From the NCBI GenBank assembly GCA_032718565.1, contig JAVGVS010000011.1, forward strand, positions 3,557,123-3,621,122: a stretch of 64,000 bases of DNA. The letters run 5' to 3'. The stretch is from Distichodus sexfasciatus. Taxonomy: Eukaryota; Chordata; Actinopteri; Characiformes; Distichodontidae. The notes beneath the pieces are model-generated. The model was given only the letters and a program-made list of their open reading frames with translations. It was not told the DNA's origin and did no database searches. How positions within the stretch are numbered: position 1 is the stretch's first letter; each line of letters opens with the position of its first letter. A program made the translations under genes and the position numbers. Positions 57,373 through 64,000 of the stretch are shown in pieces.

Positions 57373-60300
57373 CGTGAAAGTGAGTTTTATGAGGGGACCA
57401 TTTACTAGGCAGTTTTCAGAAATCGCATCAGTATTTTCCAAAAGGATTTCCATCAGGAACCAGAAACTTTGGAATATTAACGGACTGATTAAAACATGAC
57501 AACATAATGTTTTGTTAAGGTTCATTTTTTCAAGCTTCTGACCGCGCTAATGGAAGTTCACAGTCTCTGAAGCCAATTAATTGACAGGAAAAACATGTAA
57601 ATTCATGTCATGACTTGTTCATGGAGAGTTTTTATTCACCATACCTTCATATTATTTCCCTGTATATATTCGAAGGAAAATTATAAAGATATATGAACTT
57701 ATAAAACATGAACAAATGTATAAAATAAAATAGTTAATTAGTAGAAGCACATTATAAACATATGATATGTCCTGACTTCTGACCGAGACTCAATTGTTTT
57801 GCTCTTGGTTTAGTTGATTCTTGCTGTTGTGTGTGAACTGTTTGTATGAGCTGCAAGACTTTTTTCCTGATACATTCTTATTTCTATGTTGAAAAATGGG
57901 GCTAACGACTGACATCTTGAGTTTCCAGTGAACTCCAAAGAAGTTATAATGCATGAACGCTTTCAAGTCAGCGTGATGGGAAGAGTCCCATCCCAACAAA
58001 TTCCTCCATATGACATGAACGCCACATTAGCTTGTGAAGCAAATGAACTGTTGAACGCACAGCAGATGCACCTTCTGCACCTGGGGCTGGAGTGTAACCT
58101 TCTGTCCTCAACAGACCGTGAACCTTGCGGACAGAAACTGCCTGGGCTTCTGTCGAGGTGAGATGCTCCTCCGATAGACAGACCTGAGTGAAAGCTTCCC
58201 TGAGGCAGCGACTTTGATCTTTGTCTGTGCTGCTGTACTTCCCAAACTTAAAACCGTTCCTGAGTAGTCCTGCAACCCCATCGACAAACGGTGCGTAGGA
58301 GGGAACATCTGATGTTATGAAATATGAATGGTGACAGATGAAATATTAAAGGAACAGTTTCTCCTGGGTGGGGGGGGCTGTAATTACACCTGAGAGTTTG
58401 TATGAGAGTCCCATGAAAGATTGATTATAAAAGAAAATGGTTAAGTTTATTTGACTTAATGTGAGTGCTTTAGAAGATTTGCATGTGTGATTATTATTTA
58501 AAGATGAGTAAGAAGGTGCGATAATACTTTTTGTTACACACACTACTACCTCTACGCAGTTCAGTTATCTGTGACGTCCAGTTATTCATTATTAAAGCTG
58601 TTAGTCAGCATTTTAAAAGTGTGAGCAGTGAAATTCTGGATGTAGCCCACCTTTCAGTAATCTTCACATAGCCCAGTGCATGTTTATTGATTGTGCAGTC
58701 CAGAAATAATTCTGATATCAAGCCTTTTAGGCAATTGACTGTTGATTTAAAGGTTTGCTGTGGTTTTAAAGCTATGAAAAACTCCACAAAGATAAAACTC
58801 AGAAGAGAGAACTCGGTAGATGTAAATGTAAGGCAGCAGGAATTCATTTAAAATGGTCTTTTCCCTACAGTTATTAGATGGAAACATGTGCTGTTTGCAC
58901 TTCTGTGCATTTAAGCATGGAATCCATGTCTCAGTGGTCCTTAAGATCAATGCAGAAACACACACTGTGCTCACAGCACCCCAGTCTCAATGCTGCAGAG
59001 AGATATTATTGGGCTGTAATTTATAGTGAGAGGTCCGGGGTATATAGCACTATAGCAGAGGCAGCACATGGAATATCAATAGCTATCGGCTTTCGCTCCT
59101 GCACAAGCTAGCAGCCGTGGGGAATTTACTTAATCAAATGAAAACCCCCCAAATGCAGATGATGCATTAATCTGATTAGGTTAAACATTGGATCTACTGA
59201 AAATACAGAATGAATTTTGATGATTTGATTGTAAGTGTAAAAAATGATGCTGATTCACAAAGACTCTTTGGATGTTTAACAAGGATAATTAATAGGACAA
59301 TCAAATGCTTTAATACCTATGTATTATGTTTTATCAAGCCTGTTTTCCCCTTTAACATATTATATAAAACAGCAGTGAGTGACTTGTAATAAATGAACTC
59401 TGCTGTGTTTTCCATTAACTTTCCTCTATATTATGTGAGGTTGTTGTATTAATAAATCCAAATCATATACTGGCTCTGTTTAGCATTGCACGTTTAAATT
59501 GGCTTCATCAGCATTGAAACTATCATCCCGGTCTAAAAGCATTTCCATCACACCAGATATGTTTTGGCATATGTTACCTATTTGAAGATAAAGTCACTTA
59601 ATTTCTTAATTACTCCTAAAATACATTTCTATGTATATTTCAAAAATGCACTTGCAGTTCCAAAATGTCCTACAGAAGCCAACATAACACTAAGCTATTG
59701 ATACAACTCAACGCCATCAGATTATTTTTGTTCCTATAGTCATCAGATATCAGCACTAGCCATCGAATATCTTATCGATTGATCTCTAATTTAAAGGAGT
59801 CCATCAGAGATTATGTCCAGCAGAGGGTGGTGTAGCTCTGAGCCAATGAGTCAGGAGGTTTTTTTATTCTCTTTTCAAAAGACCAGAAGGCCAATTGATA
59901 TATAATAACCTCCCCTACCTTCCTCAGGAAAAAAACCTCTTGTGTGTTGTGTCTAGAAAACAAAACCCAAAAGTGAACTGTAAAGTTTCATGGATGCCAG
60001 TGTGATATATTTCCCCCCCAGGACAAACAAACCTTTCTACCTTTCTCCCAATGTAATTTACTTTATGTCTCAGTATTATGGGAGCTTGCCAGATGGTGGA
60101 ATTATCCTCAAAACCCATTGTGGTTGAGGAGGTGTTCTTTTCCATCATTAGGTAGCCATCTGGAATCTATTGGGTAAACGCGTGCTATAGTCCTTTACTA
60201 AATCCTCCTATAGAAAGATAGTGGGCTTACATTTTGATTTTCATTGTCTTAAAATGAACCAAACTTCCCCATTAGAAATAGAGTCTTTCAAAGTTTTCAC

Positions 60301-61496
60301 TAAAGCTCCTATATTTTGTTTCTATATATTGATACAACTTGAGATGTAGCCATGAAGCAGATCCACGTTTAAGAACCTCTCAAAGTTCTGCTTGGTCTAA
60401 GTGACACTTTCGAAAAGAATAAAGCTGTAATTGATCCTGTCCTAGGAAGGGATTTGAATATAATAGAAACTAGTGGATAATATTAACGGGAATTAATTTT
60501 TCCTTGTCTTGATCTTCCCGAAATGATTTAGCTAGCGGTAAGAGTCTGAAGCACATTACGCTGTCTTATTAACGCAGATCCATGTTTTATTTCCATATTA
60601 CACCTTAATGAGCACCTTTGAAGTTCAGCTTCTTTCCCCCCCTCCCCCATAAACTCTTCATCATCATCAGATGCATTCTCTGTGGACCGGCAGGCAGTAA
60701 AAATCACTCTTTTGAACTGGAATCTTTGATAATTTTGCATAATAATGGTGGTTTAGTCTTTTCGGCGGCATGCATTCGCTGCGTGCATTATCTTCAGGTA
60801 AAAGGTGATTTCCCGTCTCTTTGAACCGTGTAATTATTTTTATAATGCAGAGAACAAAAGTGCAAACTTTGTAACATTTGCAAGAGTGGAGTTTGTGTGT
60901 GTGACAAAGAGATGTGTCCTATATACTGTAATGTCAGTCACCGAAAAGAGGAGAATCTGCAACTCAGTACAACACTATTCTTTCAGCAATAGCAGCAGGC
61001 AAACGTACCTAGAGGCGATGTTAAAGTCTTAAAGCCTCCTTAACACTTCATATTCCCACATATGAACACACACCATCATATAGTTTTGATTACCGACAAC
61101 AACAGAATAGTGATTTTATCAAGAAAAAATAATTCAGACAGATAATATGTTCTGATTGTTATTTATTTATGCATTTATTTTTAACTTGAAAAGCGGCCTC
61201 TCGGTCCTAAAATGTCAGCTCTGTGCCTGTAAACCTATTTGAAATGGCGCTTTAAAGAATCGAGCCTTTTGGCTGTTCAAAGTCTCAGAGGGTAGTGTTT
61301 AGAAACATTTAAAGTGAGCTTTTAAACTCCTAAAACTGCCTGATCAAAAATTCAGAAGCGTTTACGAGTCACCCTGGACGGATTTGCTGAGCTCCTGCAT
61401 TTCCCCTCCTGTTGCTGCGTCGCTTGAAAACTTCCCACAGAGCTTTTTGTCACAATTGCTTATCTTCTTGTTTTTGGCAATCATCCTCTATTTTGT

Positions 61497-61796
61497 GTGT
61501 GTGTGTGTGTTCTTGTACTTGCTACTTAGTGAGAACCAAAATGAGTTTTTAACCAGCAGAGTGAGGACATTTTTGGGAAGTGAGGACTTTTTTAGTGGTC
61601 CTCACTTCTTTAAACTGCTTTTACAAAAAAATACAAGTTTATTTGCAAAACTAAAAGTGTAGAAAGATTAGCTTTTGGTTACTGAGGTTATGGTTAGGGT
61701 TATGTTTAGGGTTAGGTGTAGTATTATTTAGATACAGTAATACAGAAGTCAATGGAGGTCCTCACTACTATATAAGTATAAGGATGTGTGTGTCTT
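61497..61796 (+). repeat. Fish repeat with GTCCTCAC ends in a GT tract
   Basis: A (GT)n tract, then GTGAGGAC / GTCCTCAC inverted motifs, GGTTATGGTTAGGGTTATGT in the middle, GTCAATGGAGGTCCTCACTA and another GT tract. 40520-40690 is a related but degraded stretch. Confidence 0.45.
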
Positions 61797-62416
61797 GCTG
61801 TGTGAGTTTAAATGCTATCCCTCAGCAGGGTGCCTGAAGGGAGAGCTGTTTTTAGATGAGCTTTTATCGAAGATGTTCACTAGGTGCATAGTGGGAGCCC
61901 GACGCAGGTAAACAGCTTGATGGATGGCACCTAGGAATCACTACAGAGCACCGAGTTAAATGAGTCCGACCAAATGTCCCCAGGTGCTTGTTTTTACAAG
62001 AAAATTCCACAACGTTTTAGTCTTGCTTGAGCCAAAGACAGATCAGCGTTCTGTTTAACGCTCGTTTAACAAAACCGGACTAAGCAGCGGTCAGTAGACA
62101 GACAGTGGATTCTGGGAACTCCTGTGAATTTATTTGGACAAATTACTATTACGAAGAATTTCTTCTTAAAACCCACTTACAGTCCAGGCCCATAGCCAGG
62201 GGCGGTTCGGGTGGGGGGGTGATAAAGTATTATTTTAAATAATGATGCATAATAATTGGAATCCCTAAAAAAAAAATCTAAACCAAACTGAAGCCCTAAT
62301 AACCACTTCTGTGATGCTCCTTGATGGCACGCGACATATAACAACCCACTGCGCAGCAACTGACGTTTTTTTTTTTTTTTTTAAATCTGTGAGGCGGCAT
62401 CCTATATCCATATAAT

Positions 62417-62668
62417 ATGGGGCGAAAAGAGCAGGACAGACGTAAGCGAAAGCAGGCAGCAGCGTCATTATCGCAGAATATCGAACATATGTTCAAAAAG
62501 ACTGCCAAACAGAGTAAGGCTGTTATACCTCAAGATCTGATAGCTAACGTTAGCTACGTGGTAATAATCGTCAACCCCACAGTACGCACCATGGGCGTCG
62601 GAAGCAAAATAAATGTGGGTGAGTCCTCCCCCCCAAAAAATTACTGGAGTATATGCCATTTTCTGTAG
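62417..62668 (+). other. Basic ORF upstream of the hAT remnant
   Basis: 83 codons beginning MGRKEQDRRKRKQAAASLSQ, basic and on the same strand as the hAT frame 450 bp downstream. It could be the first exon of the same transposon (such families start with short basic exons), with a possible donor in CTACGTG|GTAATA near 62560. No zinc-finger motif is seen. It could equally be a chance ORF. Confidence 0.3.
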
Positions 62669-62740
62669 TATGGTGCCTTTTATTGCCTCTATCCAGTAAC
62701 CTGACAACACTACAAAAGACGGCTATTATAACGCGTTTCT

Positions 62741-62812
62741 AGTGGCGTAAACAGTAAAGCGACTAGCTAGTGTTTTTTGATGCAAACGACCCGAGTTCGC
62801 GTCCGCCTGTTG
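62741..62812 (+). repeat. tRNA-like (SINE head) fragment
   Basis: AGTGGCGTAAACAGTAAAGC followed 40 bp later by GAGTTCGCGTCC, spaced like polymerase III A and B boxes. Too degenerate for a tRNA gene. Confidence 0.3.
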
Positions 62813-62868
62813 CCGAAATCAGTCTTTTGCTTTTTCACATCTGATTTTACATCGGAAAGGCATTTGGT

Positions 62869-63573
62869 ATGGTAGATGAGGTCAAGAATATCTACAAGGA
62901 GCTACGTGAGACAATTGAGGAGGGCTTCAACCAGATATATGAGCAAGCAATCAGAATGGCTGCTCAGGTCAATGTGCAACCTACCAGTCAACCACGAGCT
63001 GCTGGAAGGCAGACACACAGAGAAAATGTACCTGCTGAAACTGTGAAGGACTACTATCGCAACATGGCTATACCCTTCCTAGACCATGTCATCTTGGAAT
63101 TTGAATCCAGATTTAGTCCACTATCTATAACTGCATCAAGGCTTCTGGGTCTAATTCCTTCTATACAGTGTAACTCAGATGTGACAGTGGACGTCTCTGA
63201 AGCGGTCCAACTTTACCAAGATGACTTACCTTCACCAGAGCTGATTGACCAGGAACTAAAATGCTGGAAACTGAGGTGGCAAAACAAGTCATCAGAAGAA
63301 AGGCCAACTTCATGTGCTGCGGCAATCAAAGAATATGATGTGCTGTTCTATCCAAATGTCTTCAAGCTTCTCAAAATAGTTTGTACTCTGCCAGTTACCT
63401 CGTGTGAATGTGAACGGTCAGCCAGCACTCTCCGGAGACTGAACACATTCATGCGTAGCAGCATGGGAGAGGACCGCTTGTCATCCCTGGCCCTCATGAA
63501 TGGCAAACATTTGGTGACAAATTTGCCAGGTGCACAAAGTTTGGTGATTAGGTTTGTGGCAAACTTATGGTGA
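62869..63573 (+). CDS. hAT transposase, C-terminal part (5'-truncated remnant)
   Basis: Open frame of 234 codons. The last 60 or so residues (EYDVLFYPNVFKLLKIVCTL, PVTSCECERSASTLRRLNTF, SSMGEDRLSSLALMNGKH) are the hAT C-terminal dimerisation domain. The preceding GRQTHRENVPAETVKDYYRN and FLDHVILEFESRF are found in the ZMYM1-like and p52rIPK-like branch of hAT transposases. About two thirds of a normal transposase (zinc finger and first catalytic residues) is missing upstream. The frame is intact to its stop, so the copy is young or this part is retained. The first Met is probably not the original start, since aag|GCATTTGGT at about 62850 looks like an internal exon boundary. Confidence 0.75.
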   Translation: MVDEVKNIYKELRETIEEGFNQIYEQAIRMAAQVNVQPTSQPRAAGRQTHRENVPAETVKDYYRNMAIPFLDHVILEFESRFSPLSITASRLLGLIPSIQCNSDVTVDVSEAVQLYQDDLPSPELIDQELKCWKLRWQNKSSEERPTSCAAAIKEYDVLFYPNVFKLLKIVCTLPVTSCECERSASTLRRLNTFMRSSMGEDRLSSLALMNGKHLVTNLPGAQSLVIRFVANLW

Positions 63574-63800
63574 ACCTCTGGCTAACTTGCAGTTGACTTC
63601 TAGCAAACTTTTGTGCAAATTTGTTACCAGTTCACTACAAGTTTGCCATTACTGACAAATTGTTTTGGCAAATCACTGGAAAATACATTGGTCACTAGTG
63701 GCAATTTGTCATTGTTGCCAGAGCATTGGCACAAATCTACCACTAGTGGATGACAATGTCAAACTTGTGGCAACGTATTCTCCACATAAAGTCCACTGTT
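63540..63800. repeat. Degenerate TGGCAAAC-type repeat field
   Basis: Many imperfect copies of TGGCAAACTT / TGGTGAACCTC / CTAGCAAACTTTTG / AAGTTTGCCA in both orientations over 260 bp, directly after the hAT stop codon. It probably forms the subterminal repeats of that element. Confidence 0.45.
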
Positions 63801-64000
63801 TGCCACATAATAAACTCAATTCTATAGCCTCAAAATTATACAATTTAAATATCTTAGCTTTTATAACAACAGATTTAAGAAAAAACTTAGACAATATTGG
63901 TGAAATAGGCTCAATATTCTGAAACGTCAAATCAAATAAGCAAGATTTCCAAATGTTTTGATTATTTAATGTCATTTAATGTCATGAACCCAGATGGTGC

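Larger units (their letters stand above)
55721..62198. other. Upstream flank of galnt18, no gene recognised
   Basis: AT-rich. Contains a possible degenerate tRNA-like stretch (56233), a SINE-A (57138-57372), one exon-like open stretch (57929-58158) and a fish interspersed repeat (61497-61796). 58.2-61.4 kb shows nothing I can name. Confidence 0.6.
62199..63573 (+). mobile_element. Probable hAT element, left end to transposase remnant
   Basis: CAGGGGCGGTTCGG at 62199-62212 resembles the outer end of hAT elements. A second similar end-like stretch (ATGGGCGTCGGAAGC) is at 62590, suggesting two overlapping or nested copies. No matching right end was found before base 64000, so the limits are uncertain. 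Confidence 0.4.

Noticed and set aside
59920..60560. Possible LINE reverse-transcriptase remnant
   Set aside because: Several frames were read by eye, but no reverse-transcriptase motif could be supported.

Overview
This is a vertebrate, almost certainly teleost fish, nuclear sequence. It is intron-rich and AT-rich, and it is full of tRNA-derived SINEs, hAT and Tc1 miniature transposons and (CA/GT)n microsatellites. There is one recognisable host gene, galnt18, a GALNT18-type polypeptide N-acetylgalactosaminyltransferase-like protein. It lies on the minus strand and fills positions 2161 to 55411. I recognised it from its encoded sequence and split it into exons by hand, using GT/AG sites and phase continuity. 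All phases close exactly, giving 505 codons in nine exons. The last part of the ricin-type lectin domain (about 100 residues in the family) is not in the window and should lie to the left of base 1.

Layout from right to left, which is the direction of transcription: 62.2-63.6 kb holds a hAT transposase remnant with an open 234-codon C-terminal half. 55.4-62 kb is gene-free upstream DNA with a CpG-rich promoter block at about 55.42-55.70 kb. Exon 1 (55177-55411) encodes the cytosolic tail, membrane anchor and stem. Intron 1 is 32.2 kb and carries most of the mobile elements: several hAT miniature elements (two with exact 8-bp target duplications), an internally deleted Tc1 element nested in another transposon, and many SINEs. 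Exons 2-9 lie between 22961 and 2161 and encode the rest of the stem, the GT-A catalytic domain (DxH motif, YGGEN in place of the usual WGGEN, third metal-ligand His) and the start of the lectin domain.

Two SINE families dominate. I call them SINE-A (CTCATGAGCAAGGTACC body, CAAATAATCACTCACTTTC tail) and SINE-B (GACCAAGAGGTC head, tail of the TCTGGATAAGA...CATCTGCTAAAT type known from salmonid HpaI-like SINEs). Several copies sit inside older miniature transposons, so the order of insertion can be read.

I see no bacterial-type system, CRISPR array, RNA gene or second host gene. The most notable pattern is that simple repeats sit directly at the 3' splice sites of six of the eight internal galnt18 exons. 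The four with (UG)n tracts (exons 5, 7, 8, 9) are exactly the four exons whose length is a multiple of three with matching phases. Exon 2 is preceded by an approximately 800-nt polypyrimidine tract with almost no AG. The species is not named because nothing in the sequence identifies it.
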